Assembly: GCF_004352825.1 (NCBI RefSeq)
Contig: NZ_SJRW01000002.1
Location: 868,001-932,000 of the forward strand
Source of the DNA: Luteimonas arsenica
GTDB lineage: Bacteria; Pseudomonadota; Gammaproteobacteria; Xanthomonadales; Xanthomonadaceae
Direction: 5' to 3'
DNA length: 64,000 nt
Positions 45,845 through 55,722 of the stretch are shown here, one piece after another. The notes below the pieces were generated by a model. The model was not told the DNA's origin. It searched no databases and saw only the letters and a list, made by a program, of their open reading frames with translations. Positions within the stretch are counted from its first letter, which is position 1. Every line of letters begins with the position of its first letter. A program made the position numbers and the translations under genes.

Positions 45845-47179
45845 ATGGAAACCCGCCCCAGCGCCCTGGCGCTGACCCCGCTGCTGCTGTTCCTGGCGCT
45901 GTTCTTCGGCGCCGGGCTCTATTTCACGCTGCAGGGCGAGGACATGGGCTTCTACCAGCTGCGCGCGCCGGTCGCGATCCTGCCTGCACTGGCCCTGGCC
46001 GCCTGGATCGCCCACTGTCGCGGCGTGAAGCCTGGCGAGACCCTGCTGCGCGGCATGGGCGATCCGAACATCATGACCATGTGCCTGATCTTCATGCTGG
46101 CGGGGGCGTTCGCTTACGTCTCGCAGGCGATCGGCGCGGTCGACGCGGTGGTGTCGCTGGGTATCGGCGCGGTCCCGGCCGGGCTGCTGCTGCCGGGCCT
46201 GTTCGTGGTCGCCGCCCTGATCTCGCTGGCGATCGGCACCTCGATGGGCACGGTCGCGGCCGTGGTGCCGATCGCGCTCGGCGTGGCGGACGCCGCGGGC
46301 CTGGACCGCGCGCTGGTCGTAGGCGCGGTGCTTGGCGGCGCCATGTTCGGCGACAACCTCTCGGTGATCTCGGACACCACCATCGCCGCCACCCGCAGCC
46401 AGGGCGCGGAGATGCGCGACAAGTTCCGCGAGAACTTCAGGATCGCGCTGCCGGCGGCGCTGGCGACCATGCTGCTGCTGGCCTTCCTGGGCGACCCTGC
46501 GCCGGTCACGACCGACGAAGCCGCCTCGCCCTGGCTGGTGCTGCCCTACGTGCTGGTGCTTGCGCTGGCGCTGAGCGGCCTGGACGTGCTGCTGGTGCTC
46601 GGCATCGGCATCGCGCTGGCCGGCGGCTTCGGCCTGGCGCTGTCGCCCGGCTACAGCCTGGTGCACTTCGCCGGCGACATCTGGACCGGCTTCGAGGGCA
46701 TGACCGAGATCCTGTTGCTGTCGCTGCTGATCGGCGGCCTTGGCGCGCTGATGAAGGCGGCCGGGGGGCTGGAATGGCTGGCGCAGGTGATCGCCCGCTT
46801 CGCACGTGGGCGCCAGGGCCGGCGCACCGGCGAGTTCAGCATCGCCGCGCTGTCGGCCACCGCCGACGTGTTCACCGCCAACAACACCGTCGCGATCCTG
46901 GTCAGCGGCGACGTTGCCCGCGACATCGCCCAGCGTCATGGCATCAGCCCCCGCCGCGCAGCCAGCGTGCTCGACATCTTCGCCTGCGTACCCCAGGGCC
47001 TGCTGCCCTACGGCGCCCAGATCCTGCTCGCCGCGGGCCTGGCCTCGGTCTCCCCGCTGGCCCTCTCGGGCACCGTCTTCTACTGCTGGATCCTGGCCCT
47101 GGTGACCATCGGCTTCATCGCCTGGCCGCGGCGGGGCGAGGCTGCGGAAGCCGCTCTGGCCGCGGATCCGGGGGCATAG
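45845..47179 (+). CDS. Na+/H+ antiporter, NhaC family
   Basis: A 444-residue inner-membrane protein with 11-12 hydrophobic segments. Family features include IGTSMGTVAAVVPIA, GAMFGDNLSVISDTTIAATRSQGAEMRDKF (the conserved ion-path Asp/Asn cluster) and TADVFTANNTVAILVSG. It should exchange protons for Na+ or another substrate. Some NhaC-family members carry organic acids, so ion specificity is not certain. Monocistronic, flanked by terminators on both sides. Confidence 0.87.
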   Translation: METRPSALALTPLLLFLALFFGAGLYFTLQGEDMGFYQLRAPVAILPALALAAWIAHCRGVKPGETLLRGMGDPNIMTMCLIFMLAGAFAYVSQAIGAVDAVVSLGIGAVPAGLLLPGLFVVAALISLAIGTSMGTVAAVVPIALGVADAAGLDRALVVGAVLGGAMFGDNLSVISDTTIAATRSQGAEMRDKFRENFRIALPAALATMLLLAFLGDPAPVTTDEAASPWLVLPYVLVLALALSGLDVLLVLGIGIALAGGFGLALSPGYSLVHFAGDIWTGFEGMTEILLLSLLIGGLGALMKAAGGLEWLAQVIARFARGRQGRRTGEFSIAALSATADVFTANNTVAILVSGDVARDIAQRHGISPRRAASVLDIFACVPQGLLPYGAQILLAAGLASVSPLALSGTVFYCWILALVTIGFIAWPRRGEAAEAALAADPGA

Positions 47180-47212
47180 GGGCAAAGCTTTTCCGGTGCC
47201 AGGCCGAAGCGC

Positions 47213-47241
47213 GAAGGGCGCCGCGTGGGGCGCCCTTCTTC
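47213..47241. terminator. Bidirectional terminator between nhaC-type gene and Bax-inhibitor gene
   Basis: Ten-base-pair stem GAAGGGCGCC/GGCGCCCTTC (47213-47222 with 47229-47238) followed by TTCG. It serves the two convergent genes. Confidence 0.7.
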
Positions 47242-47260
47242 GTGTCGCGGGTAGCCGCGG

Positions 47261-48022
47261 TCAGTTGCGGGACTGGAGCTTGGACAGCAGGCGCAGGAAT
47301 TCGATGTACAGCCACACCAGGGTGACCATCAGGCCGAAGGCGCCGTACCACTCCATGTACTTCGGTGCGCCGCGCTCGACGCCGGTCTCGATGAAATCGA
47401 AGTCCAGCACCAGGTTCAGCGCCGCGATCACGATCACGAACAGGCTGAAGCCGATGCCGACGATGCCGTTGCCGTGGATCATCGGGATGTTGATGCCGAA
47501 GAAGCCCAGCACGATCGTCGCCAGGTACACCAGGAAGATGCCGCCGGTGGCCGCGACCACGCCGAGCTTGAAGTTCTCGGTGGCCTTGATCCAGCCCGAG
47601 CGGTAGGCGAAGAGCAGGGCGAACAGGGTGCCGAAGGTCAGCATCACCGCCTGCAGCACGATGCCCTCGTAGAGGTGGCTGTAGACGGCCGAAATCGCGC
47701 CGAGGAAGAAGCCCTCGACCAGGGCATACAGCGGCGCGGTGACCGGCGCCCATTCCTTCTTGAACACCGTGACCATGGCCAGGATGAAGCCGCCGATCAG
47801 GCCGCCCCACATGTAGACAGAGAAGCCCGGGGCGATCTCGCCGGTGGCGGTGAAGGCCTGGCTCCAGGCGAAGGCCGCGGTGAGCACCGTCAGCAGCAGC
47901 AGGAAGGCGGTCTTGTTGACCGTGCCGTTGATCGTCATCGCCCCGGCGTCGCGGGACACGACGGTGCCGCTGCCAAGGTCGAGGAAGGTGGATTCGGACA
48001 GGACCGGATTGCCGCTGCGCAT
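47261..48022 (-). CDS. Bax inhibitor-1/YccA family membrane protein
   Basis: A 253-residue protein with seven predicted membrane helices (from TAFLLLLTVLTAAFAWSQAF to FGLMVTLVWLYIEFLRLLS). Segments YALVEGFFLGAISAVYSHLYEGIVLQAVMLT and VIAALNLVLDFDFIETG resemble the BI-1/YetJ/YccA family, including the acidic residues linked to pH-dependent ion leak in BsYetJ. In E. coli, YccA modulates FtsH. Start ATG 48022; upstream the frame would run into tRNA-Leu and is rejected. Confidence 0.88.
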   Translation of the reverse strand: MRSGNPVLSESTFLDLGSGTVVSRDAGAMTINGTVNKTAFLLLLTVLTAAFAWSQAFTATGEIAPGFSVYMWGGLIGGFILAMVTVFKKEWAPVTAPLYALVEGFFLGAISAVYSHLYEGIVLQAVMLTFGTLFALLFAYRSGWIKATENFKLGVVAATGGIFLVYLATIVLGFFGINIPMIHGNGIVGIGFSLFVIVIAALNLVLDFDFIETGVERGAPKYMEWYGAFGLMVTLVWLYIEFLRLLSKLQSRN

Positions 48023-48107
48023 GGATTCCCCCAAGGGTTCAGGTGTGCGTATGCCAGCGCGGAGGATACACGGCCCCGTGGCGACCGGCGTGCCCGGCCG
48101 GTGGCCG

Positions 48108-48195
<88 letters not shown>

Positions 48196-48218
48196 ATCGA
48201 TGCCGGGTTGCCCCGGCC

Positions 48219-48249
48219 AAAAAAAAAGCGCCCGGCGGGACCGGGCGCT
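48219..48249 (-). terminator. Terminator after tRNA-Lys
   Basis: On the minus strand a nine-base-pair stem AGCGCCCGG/CCGGGCGCT with a five-base loop and a run of eight or nine T. It lies between tRNA-Lys and tRNA-Leu, so tRNA-Leu may need its own promoter or read-through. Confidence 0.85.
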
Positions 48250-48258
48250 TTCGGGTTT

Positions 48259-48334
48259 TGGTGGGCCGTCAAGGATTCGAACCTTGGACCTATTGATTAA
48301 GAGTCAACTGCTCTACCAACTGAGCTAACGGCCC
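48259..48334 (-). tRNA. tRNA-Lys (anticodon CTT)
   Basis: A 76-nt cloverleaf with acceptor GGGCCGT/ACGGCCC, anticodon loop CTCTTAA, T-loop GGTTCGAATCC and encoded CCA. The stem GTTGA/TCAAT has one G-U pair. Confidence 0.95.
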
Positions 48335-48398
48335 CGAGCGGGAAATCTTAGCAAAGCGACGGCCGGCGGATCAATACTTGCCGGCCATGCGGGAAGGC

Positions 48399-48476
<78 letters not shown>

Positions 48477-48562
48477 ATGGGTTCCTGCCGACGGGCGCCG
48501 GCGGGCCGGCCATTGTAACGCGGTCGCGGCGGAAAGTGCGACGTGCGGCGCGAGGGCGTGAC

Positions 48563-48639
48563 TGGCGCGCCCGGCAGGACTCGAACCTGCAACCACCGGC
48601 TTAGAAGGCCGGTGCTCTATCCGGTTGAGCTACGGGCGC
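48563..48639 (-). tRNA. tRNA-Arg (anticodon TCT)
   Basis: A 77-nt cloverleaf: acceptor GCGCCCG/CGGGCGC, anticodon loop CTTCTAA in CCGGC/GCCGG, encoded CCA. It reads the rare AGA/AGG codons. Confidence 0.95.
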
Positions 48640-48643
48640 GGAG

Positions 48644-48720
48644 TGGTCGGGGTAGAGGGATTCGAACCCCCGACATCCTGCTCCCAAAGCAGGCGCGCTA
48701 CCAGACTGCGCTATACCCCG
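48644..48720 (-). tRNA. tRNA-Pro (anticodon TGG)
   Basis: A 77-nt cloverleaf: acceptor CGGGGTA/TACCCCG, anticodon loop TTTGGGA in CCTGC/GCAGG, encoded CCA. It lies only four bases before tRNA-Arg, so the two are clearly co-transcribed. It is the first of the minus-strand tRNA group, divergent from tig. Confidence 0.95.
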
Positions 48721-48924
48721 ACGGATGCGGCCCGCCGGTACCGCCGGGCCGGCTGCAGGGCATTGTCGGGAGGCCCCCGGACCCTGTCAACGCGCGGCGC
48801 TGGCGGCTGGCGCCTTATTCCGCCAAAATATCCCGTTCCGTCGCCGGACGCGGGCCCAGCCCGGCAGGCCGGCCAAACCAGACAATCAACGCCCGCGGCG
48901 ACTGCCGCGGTGGCAGGAGTGGGT

Positions 48925-50223
48925 ATGCAAGTTTCAGTCGAGACCGTCGGCAACCTCGGGCGCAGGATGACCATCAACCTGCCGGCCGACCGCCTCCAGG
49001 ACCAGGTGGGCGGCCGCCTGCGCGAGATCGCCCGCACCGCGCGCATCAAGGGTTTCCGCCCGGGCAAGGTGCCGGCGAAGGTGATTGAGCAGCGCTTCGG
49101 CCAGCAGGTCCGCGGCGAGGTTCTCGACGGCCTGCTGCGCGAGGGCTTCGACAGCGCCGTGCGCGACAACGAGCTGCGTATCGCCGGTCAGCCGAAGATC
49201 GAGCCCGCCGGTGACGACGAACTGGCCTACGTCGCCACCTTCGAGGTGGTGCCGGACTTCGGCGACATCGACGTCTCGGGCCTCAAGGTCGAGCGCGCGG
49301 TGGCCGAGGTCACCGAGGAAGACATCGACCGCATGATCGAGAACCTGCGCCAGCAGCGCCGCAGCTGGTCCGCCGTGACCCGCGGCGCGAAGGAAGGCGA
49401 CGCGGTCGACATCGAGACCTGGTCCGAGGTCGACGGCGAGCGCCTGCCCGCCGAGGGCGTCGAGCGCGGCGTGTCGGTGATCGGTTCCGGTGCCATGTAC
49501 GTCGACATCGAGAACGCCCTGGTCGGTATGGCCAAGGACGACGAGAAGGCGATCGAGGTCAGCTTCCCGGCCGAGTGGCGCGTGCCGCAGTTGGCCGGCA
49601 AGACCGCGAAGGTCCACCTCAAGGCAGAGCAGGTGTCGGAGGCCGTGCTGCCGGAGGCCGACGAGGCCTTCATCCGCAGCTTCGGCGTCAAGAGCGGCGA
49701 GATGGAGCAGTTCCGCGCCGACATCCGCACCAACCTTGAACGTGAGCTCAAGCACGCACTGATGAACCGCCTGCGCCGTGCCGTCGGCGAGCAGCTGGTC
49801 GAAGCGTACTCGCAGGTCGAGCTGCCGCCGAACCTGGTCGAGCAGGAGGCTCGCGCCCTGGTCGCCCAGGTCGCCGAGCAGAACCGACGCCAGGGCCGCC
49901 CGTCGGAGCCGCCGGCCAATGCCCACGAGAACTTCATGGAGCCGGCGCGCAAGCGCGTGCTGGTCGGCCTGCTGGTGGGCGAGGTCGCCCGCAAGCACCA
50001 GCTGATGCTGGACCGCAAGCGCCTGGACGAGAGCCTGCGCCTGATCGCCTCGACCTACGAGGAGCCGCAGCAGGTCATTGACTTGTACCGCAACGATCCC
50101 CAGCTTATGTCGGGCCTGCAGAACCGGGTGATGGAAGAGCAGGTGATCGACTGGATCGCCGAGCGCGCCGAGCACACCGACAAGCAGCTGACCTTCCAGG
50201 AAGCGATCGCGCCCCAGGCGTGA
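48925..50223 (+). CDS. tig: Trigger factor
   Basis: A 432-residue ribosome-bound chaperone and prolyl isomerase. The N-terminal ribosome-binding domain has the signature [17 protein letters not shown]. The FKBP-type PPIase domain (about 150-245) contains [18 protein letters not shown]. The C-terminal domain is helical chaperone arms ending near [18 protein letters not shown]. Full length. It heads the tig-clpP-clpX-lon group and diverges from the tRNA cluster over 204 bp, which must contain promoters for both directions; the AT-rich CAAAATATC near 48826 may be part of one. Confidence 0.96.
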   Translation: MQVSVETVGNLGRRMTINLPADRLQDQVGGRLREIARTARIKGFRPGKVPAKVIEQRFGQQVRGEVLDGLLREGFDSAVRDNELRIAGQPKIEPAGDDELAYVATFEVVPDFGDIDVSGLKVERAVAEVTEEDIDRMIENLRQQRRSWSAVTRGAKEGDAVDIETWSEVDGERLPAEGVERGVSVIGSGAMYVDIENALVGMAKDDEKAIEVSFPAEWRVPQLAGKTAKVHLKAEQVSEAVLPEADEAFIRSFGVKSGEMEQFRADIRTNLERELKHALMNRLRRAVGEQLVEAYSQVELPPNLVEQEARALVAQVAEQNRRQGRPSEPPANAHENFMEPARKRVLVGLLVGEVARKHQLMLDRKRLDESLRLIASTYEEPQQVIDLYRNDPQLMSGLQNRVMEEQVIDWIAERAEHTDKQLTFQEAIAPQA

Positions 50224-50249
50224 GCGCTTCCGCCTGACACGGGATTGAA

Positions 50250-50876
50250 ATGAGCATCGAGACCAAGGCCCTGAACCTCGTGCCGATGGTGGTCGAACAG
50301 ACCAGCCGCGGCGAGCGCGCGTACGACATCTATTCGCGCCTGCTGAAGGAGCGGGTGATCTTCCTGGTCGGCGGCATCGACGACCACGTCGCCAACGTGA
50401 TCGTCGCGCAGATGCTGTTCCTCGAGGCCGAGAACCCCGAGAAGGACATCAACCTGTACATCAACTCGCCCGGCGGCATCGTCACCGCCGGCATGGCGAT
50501 CTACGACACCATGCAGTTCATCAAGCCCGACGTCAGCACCATCTGCGTCGGCCAGGCGGCCAGCATGGGCGCGCTGCTGCTGGCCGCGGGCGCGGCCGGC
50601 AAGCGCTACGCGCTGCCGAACTCGCGGGTGATGATCCACCAGCCCCTGGGCGGCTTCCAGGGCCAGGCCACCGACATCGAGATCCACGCGCGTGAGATCC
50701 TCTCGATGAAGCAGAACCTGAATGCGATCCTGGCCCGTCACACCGGCCAGTCGATCGAGACCGTCGCCCACGACACCGAGCGCGACAACTTCAAGAGCGC
50801 CGAGGCCGCCCGCGAGTACGGCCTGGTCGACCAGGTGCTCGAGCGCCGGCCGGAAGATTCGATCCAGCCCGCCTGA
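50250..50876 (+). CDS. clpP: ATP-dependent Clp protease proteolytic subunit
   Basis: A 208-residue serine protease that forms a tetradecameric barrel. The catalytic triad is S105 ([11 protein letters not shown]), H130 (MIHQPLGG) and D179 (TERDNF). A short propeptide before about residue 14 is expected. It degrades unfolded and tagged proteins fed by ClpX or ClpA. It starts 26 bp after tig and precedes clpX by 142 bp. Confidence 0.97.
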   Translation: MSIETKALNLVPMVVEQTSRGERAYDIYSRLLKERVIFLVGGIDDHVANVIVAQMLFLEAENPEKDINLYINSPGGIVTAGMAIYDTMQFIKPDVSTICVGQAASMGALLLAAGAAGKRYALPNSRVMIHQPLGGFQGQATDIEIHAREILSMKQNLNAILARHTGQSIETVAHDTERDNFKSAEAAREYGLVDQVLERRPEDSIQPA

Positions 50877-51018
50877 ACAGGCCGGCCGGCCCGGCCATCC
50901 CGGCTGCGGGCCCGTCCCGCGGGACCCGGCCCCCGCCGCGCTTGCGGCCCGGGGCCCGGGTGCTATTCTCGACCCCGACTGACCCGTACTCCCCTCCGAA
51001 ACACCGATTGGCGAACGC

Positions 51019-52308
51019 ATGACCGAAGACCGACAGGGCCGTTCCGGCGACAGCAGCAAGATCCTCTACTGCTCGTTCTGCGGGAAAAGCCAGCACGAGG
51101 TCCGCAAGCTGATCGCGGGCCCGAGCGTGTTCATCTGCGATGAATGCGTGGAGCTGTGCAACGACATCATCCGCGAGGAACTCGAGGAGAAGGCGCAGAG
51201 CGCCCGCAGTTCGCTGCCCAAGCCCAAGGAGATCCTCGAGGTCCTGGACCAGTACGTGATCGGCCAGTCCAGGGCGAAGAAGACCCTCGCGGTGGCGGTG
51301 TACAACCACTACAAGCGCATCGAGAGCCGTCAGAAGAACGACGACGTCGAACTCGCCAAGTCCAACATTCTGCTGGTCGGCCCCACCGGTTCGGGCAAGA
51401 CCCTGCTGGCCGAGACCCTGGCGCGGATGCTCAACGTCCCGTTCACCATGGCCGATGCCACGACGCTGACCGAGGCCGGCTATGTGGGCGAGGACGTCGA
51501 GAACATCATCCAGAAGCTGCTGCAGAAGTGCGACTACGACGTCGAGAAGGCGCAGCAGGGCATCGTCTACATCGACGAGATCGACAAGATCTCGCGCAAG
51601 AGCGAGAACCCGTCGATCACCCGCGACGTGTCCGGCGAGGGCGTGCAGCAGGCGCTGCTGAAGCTCATCGAGGGCACCGTGGCCAGCGTGCCGCCGCAGG
51701 GCGGGCGCAAGCATCCGCAGCAGGAGTTCCTGCAGGTCGACACCCGCAACATCCTGTTCATCGTCGGCGGCGCCTTCGCCGGCCTGGACAAGATCATCCA
51801 GCAGCGTTCGACCGAGGCCGGCGGCATCGGCTTCGGCGCCAAGCTCAAGAGCGCCGAGCGCAAGGTCGAGGTCGGCAAGGTGCTGGCCGACGTCGAGCCC
51901 GAGGACCTGATCAAGTTCGGCCTGATCCCCGAGTTCGTCGGCCGCCTGCCGGTGGTCGCCACGCTGGAGGAACTGGACGAGGCCGCCCTGGTCAAGATCC
52001 TGTCCGAGCCGAAGAACGCCATCACGAAGCAGTTCCGCAAGCTGTTCGAGATGGAGGGCGTGGAGCTGGAGTTCCGCCCCGACGCGCTCGCCGCCATCGC
52101 CCGCAAGGCGCTCAAGCGCAAGACCGGCGCCCGCGGCCTGCGCACCATCGTCGAGTCGGTGCTGCTGGACACCATGTACGACCTGCCGTCGCAGGACAAC
52201 GTCAGCAAGGTGGTGGTGGATGAGTCGGTGATCGAGCACAAGTCCGAGCCCTACCTGATCTACGAATCCGCCGTCCCGGCGCCGGCCAAGGCCGCTTCCG
52301 GCGATTGA
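51019..52308 (+). CDS. clpX: ATP-dependent Clp protease ATP-binding subunit ClpX
   Basis: A 429-residue AAA+ unfoldase. The N-terminal zinc-binding domain has four Cys ([12 protein letters not shown] and ICDECVELC). The AAA+ core has Walker [13 protein letters not shown], Walker [11 protein letters not shown], and the pore loop GYVGED. The ClpP-docking IGF-type loop reads [10 protein letters not shown]. The C-terminal small domain ends near [11 protein letters not shown]. It forms a hexamer on ClpP. An intrinsic terminator follows. Confidence 0.97.
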   Translation: MTEDRQGRSGDSSKILYCSFCGKSQHEVRKLIAGPSVFICDECVELCNDIIREELEEKAQSARSSLPKPKEILEVLDQYVIGQSRAKKTLAVAVYNHYKRIESRQKNDDVELAKSNILLVGPTGSGKTLLAETLARMLNVPFTMADATTLTEAGYVGEDVENIIQKLLQKCDYDVEKAQQGIVYIDEIDKISRKSENPSITRDVSGEGVQQALLKLIEGTVASVPPQGGRKHPQQEFLQVDTRNILFIVGGAFAGLDKIIQQRSTEAGGIGFGAKLKSAERKVEVGKVLADVEPEDLIKFGLIPEFVGRLPVVATLEELDEAALVKILSEPKNAITKQFRKLFEMEGVELEFRPDALAAIARKALKRKTGARGLRTIVESVLLDTMYDLPSQDNVSKVVVDESVIEHKSEPYLIYESAVPAPAKAASGD

Positions 52309-52375
52309 GGCGCCCTTGGGACCCGCCGGCCGACGCGGCCCGGGCGGTTCCTGGCGATGATCCAGCGGAAATCCC

Positions 52376-52406
52376 GAGGCCCGGCCCTGCGCCGGGCCTC
52401 GCCGTT
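52376..52406 (+). terminator. Terminator after clpX
   Basis: Ten-base-pair stem GAGGCCCGGC/GCCGGGCCTC (52376-52385 with 52391-52400) followed by GCCGTTTCC, a modest T stretch. It separates clpX from the lon promoter. Confidence 0.65.
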
Positions 52407-52457
52407 TCCTGAACGTGCGTCGCACCACTGCGTCCCGGCCCGGGCGTGTTTCCGGCG

Positions 52458-52486
52458 CTTGCATCCGCCGCGGCAGGGCCCCATAA
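52458..52486 (+). promoter_or_regulatory. Sigma-32-like heat-shock promoter of lon
   Basis: CTTGCA (52458-52463), 15-bp spacer, CCCCATAA (52479-52486), close to the RpoH consensus CTTGAA / CCCCATNT. It lies about 45 bp before the lon start codon. Regulation by RpoH matches what is known for lon in proteobacteria. Confidence 0.75.
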
Positions 52487-52532
52487 CCTGAGCCATGCGG
52501 CGCCATGGCCGCCCGTCATTCCAGGAGTTCCG

Positions 52533-54965
52533 ATGAGCACCCCCCAGCCCGCCACCTTCGACCTGCCGGTCCTGCCCCTGCGCGATGTCGTGGTCTTCCC
52601 GCACATGGTCATCCCGCTGTTCGTGGGCCGCGACAAGTCGATCCGCGCGCTGGACCTGGCGATGGAGGGCGACAAGCAGGTCCTGCTGGTGGCGCAGAAG
52701 GCCGCCGAGACCGACGATCCGGGCGCCGAGGACCTGCACCCGATGGGTACGCTGGCCCAGGTGCTGCAGCTGCTGAAGCTGCCCGACGGCACCATCAAGG
52801 TGCTGGTCGAGGGCGTGGCGCGCGCCACGGTCGACGCCGTGCGCGAAGTCGACGGCACGCTGGCCGCGGTCGGCACCGTGGTCGAACCGGTCGAGGACCG
52901 TGAGCCGCGCGAGGTCGAGGCCATCGCGCGTTCGCTGATGGGCCTGTTCGAGCAGTACGTGAAGACCAACCGCAAGCTGCCTCCGGAGCTGCTGCAGACG
53001 CTCGCCGGCATCGACGAGGCCTCGCGCCTGGCCGACACCGTCGCCGCGCACCTGGGCGTTCGCCTGGGCGAGAAGCAGCGTCTGCTCGAAACCGTGGGTA
53101 CCGCCGAGCGCCTGGAGATGCTGGTCGGCCTGGTCGACGGCGAGATCGACGTGCAGCAGATGGAGAAGCGCATCCGCGGCCGCGTGAAGTCGCAGATGGA
53201 GAAGTCGCAGCGCGAGTACTACCTCAACGAGCAGATGAAGGCGATCCAGAAGGAACTGGGCGACATGGACGACGCGCCCAACGACCTGGAGGAGCTGGCG
53301 CGCAAGATCGCCGCCGCCGGCATGCCCAAGCCGGTCGAGGCCAAGGCGAAGAACGAACTCAACAAGCTCAAGCAGATGTCGCCGATGGCGGCCGAGGCCG
53401 CGGTGGTGCGCAACTACCTCGACTGGCTGCTGGGCGTGCCGTGGAAGAAGCGCAGCAAGGTGCGCAAGGACCTGAAGGTCGCGCAGGACACGCTCGATGC
53501 CGACCACTACGGCCTGGAGAAGGTGAAGGAGCGCATCCTCGAATACCTCGCGGTGCAGTCGCGCGTGTCGAAGATGAAGGGCCCGATCCTGTGCCTGGTC
53601 GGCCCGCCGGGCGTGGGCAAGACCTCGCTCGGGCAGTCGATCGCCAAGGCCACCAACCGCAAGTTCGTGCGCATGTCGCTGGGCGGCGTGCGCGACGAGG
53701 CCGAGATCCGTGGTCATCGCCGCACCTACGTCGGTTCGATGCCGGGCCGCATCGTGCAGAACCTCAACAAGGCCGGCGCGAAGAACCCGCTGTTCGTGCT
53801 CGACGAGATCGACAAGATGTCGATGGACTTCCGCGGCGATCCGTCCTCGGCGCTGCTTGAAGTGCTCGATCCCGAGCAGAACAACGCCTTCAACGACCAC
53901 TACCTCGAGGTCGACCTTGATCTGTCCGAGGTGATGTTCGTGGCGACGTCGAATTCGCTCAACATCCCCGGCCCGCTGCTCGACCGCATGGAAGTGATCC
54001 GTATCCCCGGCTACACCGAGGAGGAGAAGATCAAGATCGCCATGCGCTACCTGCTGCCCAAGCAGATCAAGGCCAACGGCCTGCGCGACGGCGAACTGAA
54101 GGTGGCCGAGGACGCGGTGCAGGACATCGTGCGCTACTACACGCGCGAATCCGGCGTGCGCAACCTCGAGCGCGAGATCGCCAAGATCTGCCGCAAGGTG
54201 GTCAAGGAGATCGCGCTGGCGGGGCCGCAGCCGCCGAAGAAGAAGTCACGCGCGCTCAGCGTGACCGCGAAGAACCTCGACAAGTACCTGGGCGTGCGGC
54301 GCTACGATTTCGGCCGCGCGGAGCAGGACAACGAGATCGGCCTGGTCACCGGCCTGGCCTGGACCGAAGTCGGCGGCGACCTCCTGCAGATCGAATCGAC
54401 GCTGGTTCCGGGCAAGGGCCAGCTGACGCTCACCGGCCAGCTTGGCGACGTGATGAAGGAGTCCGCATCGGCGGCGCTGTCGGTGGTGCGCGCGCGCGCC
54501 GAGCGCCTCGGACTTGAGCTCGACTTCCTGCAGAAGCACGACGTGCACGTGCACGTGCCCGACGGCGCCACCCCCAAGGACGGCCCGAGCGCGGGCATCG
54601 CGATGGCGACCTCGCTGGTGTCCACGCTCACCAAGGTGCCCGTGCGCGCCGACGTGGCGATGACCGGCGAGATCACCCTGCGCGGCAAGGTCACCGCGAT
54701 CGGTGGGCTGAAGGAGAAGCTGCTGGCCGCGCTGCGCGGCGGCATCACCACGGTGATCATTCCCGAGGAAAACAGGAAGGACCTGGCCGACATTCCGAAG
54801 AACGTCACCGAGGGCATGAAGATCGTTCCGGTGAAGTGGATCGACGAAGTGCTTGATCTCGCGCTCGAGCGCCCGCTGGCTCCGGTCAAGCCGGCTGGCG
54901 CCGTGCGCGGGGCGGTTGCGCGAACGACGCGGAAGCAGGCGCCGCGGGCGGATGTCAAGCACTGA
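52533..54965 (+). CDS. lon: Lon protease
   Basis: An 810-residue ATP-dependent serine protease. It has an N-terminal LAN substrate-binding domain ([23 protein letters not shown]), a coiled-coil region, an AAA+ module with Walker [12 protein letters not shown] and Walker [11 protein letters not shown], and a C-terminal protease domain with the catalytic Ser in [11 protein letters not shown] and Lys about 43 residues later ([14 protein letters not shown]). It degrades misfolded and regulatory proteins. The C-terminal Pro/Ala/Arg-rich tail is longer than in E. coli. ATG 52533 follows CAGGAG. Confidence 0.97.
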   Translation: MSTPQPATFDLPVLPLRDVVVFPHMVIPLFVGRDKSIRALDLAMEGDKQVLLVAQKAAETDDPGAEDLHPMGTLAQVLQLLKLPDGTIKVLVEGVARATVDAVREVDGTLAAVGTVVEPVEDREPREVEAIARSLMGLFEQYVKTNRKLPPELLQTLAGIDEASRLADTVAAHLGVRLGEKQRLLETVGTAERLEMLVGLVDGEIDVQQMEKRIRGRVKSQMEKSQREYYLNEQMKAIQKELGDMDDAPNDLEELARKIAAAGMPKPVEAKAKNELNKLKQMSPMAAEAAVVRNYLDWLLGVPWKKRSKVRKDLKVAQDTLDADHYGLEKVKERILEYLAVQSRVSKMKGPILCLVGPPGVGKTSLGQSIAKATNRKFVRMSLGGVRDEAEIRGHRRTYVGSMPGRIVQNLNKAGAKNPLFVLDEIDKMSMDFRGDPSSALLEVLDPEQNNAFNDHYLEVDLDLSEVMFVATSNSLNIPGPLLDRMEVIRIPGYTEEEKIKIAMRYLLPKQIKANGLRDGELKVAEDAVQDIVRYYTRESGVRNLEREIAKICRKVVKEIALAGPQPPKKKSRALSVTAKNLDKYLGVRRYDFGRAEQDNEIGLVTGLAWTEVGGDLLQIESTLVPGKGQLTLTGQLGDVMKESASAALSVVRARAERLGLELDFLQKHDVHVHVPDGATPKDGPSAGIAMATSLVSTLTKVPVRADVAMTGEITLRGKVTAIGGLKEKLLAALRGGITTVIIPEENRKDLADIPKNVTEGMKIVPVKWIDEVLDLALERPLAPVKPAGAVRGAVARTTRKQAPRADVKH

Positions 54966-54981
54966 CGGGCGCGCGTTTTTC

Positions 54982-55010
54982 TTGCGTGCCACTGGGCGCG
55001 CTGGTATAAA
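54982..55010 (+). promoter_or_regulatory. Sigma-70 promoter of hup
   Basis: TTGCGT (54982-54987), 17-bp spacer, TATAAA (55005-55010). It gives a leader of about 115 nt before the HU gene. Confidence 0.7.
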
Positions 55011-55130
55011 TTCGCGCTCGCAACGACGGCCCCGGCCGCAGCGATCCCGGAGCCGCCGGGGGCCGAAAGCCCGCCCGCAGGCCCGCCAACTTATCGAGCG
55101 ACCACCGGGTCGCGCAGGAGCACCGAATAC

Positions 55131-55403
55131 ATGAACAAGAATGATCTGGTCCAGGCCGTCGCCGACGAGGCCAACCTGTCCAAGGCCGATGCCACGCGCG
55201 CCGTAGACGCCGTGCTGTCCTCGGTGGGCAAGGCCCTGAAGCAGGGCGACACCGTGGCCCTGGTCGGCTTCGGTACCTTCCAGGTCAAGGAGCGCGCCGC
55301 CCGCACCGGCCGCAATCCGCGCACCGGCGAAGAGATCGCGATCGCCGCCTCGAAAAATCCTGTCTTCAAGGCTGGCAAGGCGCTGAAGGATGCTGTAAAC
55401 TAA
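55131..55403 (+). CDS. hup: DNA-binding protein HU
   Basis: A 90-residue HU-beta-type nucleoid protein: [48 protein letters not shown] and [26 protein letters not shown] match the family throughout, including the DNA-intercalating Pro in [10 protein letters not shown] bends DNA without sequence specificity. The lon-hup-ppiD order is conserved. tRNA-Val and tRNA-Asp follow closely and may be on the same transcript. Confidence 0.97.
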   Translation: MNKNDLVQAVADEANLSKADATRAVDAVLSSVGKALKQGDTVALVGFGTFQVKERAARTGRNPRTGEEIAIAASKNPVFKAGKALKDAVN

Positions 55404-55414
55404 GCGGCCCGCAT

Positions 55415-55489
55415 GGGTGCTTAGCTCAGCGGTAGAGCGTCTCCCTTACAAGGAGAGGGTCGGGGGTTCGATCCCCTCAGCACCCACCA
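55415..55489 (+). tRNA. tRNA-Val (anticodon TAC)
   Basis: A 75-nt cloverleaf: acceptor GGGTGCT/AGCACCC, anticodon loop CTTACAA in TCTCC/GGAGA, T-arm GGGGGTTCGATCCCC, encoded CCA. It begins 12 bp after the hup stop codon. Confidence 0.96.
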
Positions 55490-55525
55490 TCAGGGTCTGA
55501 CGTTCGCAACAAGGTTCGACAACGC

Positions 55526-55602
55526 GGAGTGGTAGTTCAGTTGGTTAGAATGCTGGCCTGTCACGCCGGAGGTCGCGGGTTCGAGTCCCGTCCACTCCGC
55601 CA
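55526..55602 (+). tRNA. tRNA-Asp (anticodon GTC)
   Basis: A 77-nt cloverleaf: acceptor GGAGTGG/CCACTCC, discriminator G73, anticodon loop CTGTCAC in CTGGC/GCCGG, encoded CCA. It lies 36 bp after tRNA-Val and is followed by a terminator. Confidence 0.96.
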
Positions 55603-55611
55603 GTCACCCCA

Positions 55612-55645
55612 GAAAGGCGCCCGCAAGGGCGCCTTTCTTCTTTCC
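55612..55645 (+). terminator. Terminator after tRNA-Asp
   Basis: Eleven-base-pair stem GAAAGGCGCCC/GGGCGCCTTTC (55612-55622 with 55627-55637), GCAA loop, then TTCTTTCC. It closes the hup-tRNA unit. Confidence 0.88.
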
Positions 55646-55722
55646 GGGCGGCATGACGCATCGGGGCCGCTGGTGCCGGGACTGCGCTAAACTGCGCGGC
55701 TACGTCCAACGCGCGCCCCGAC

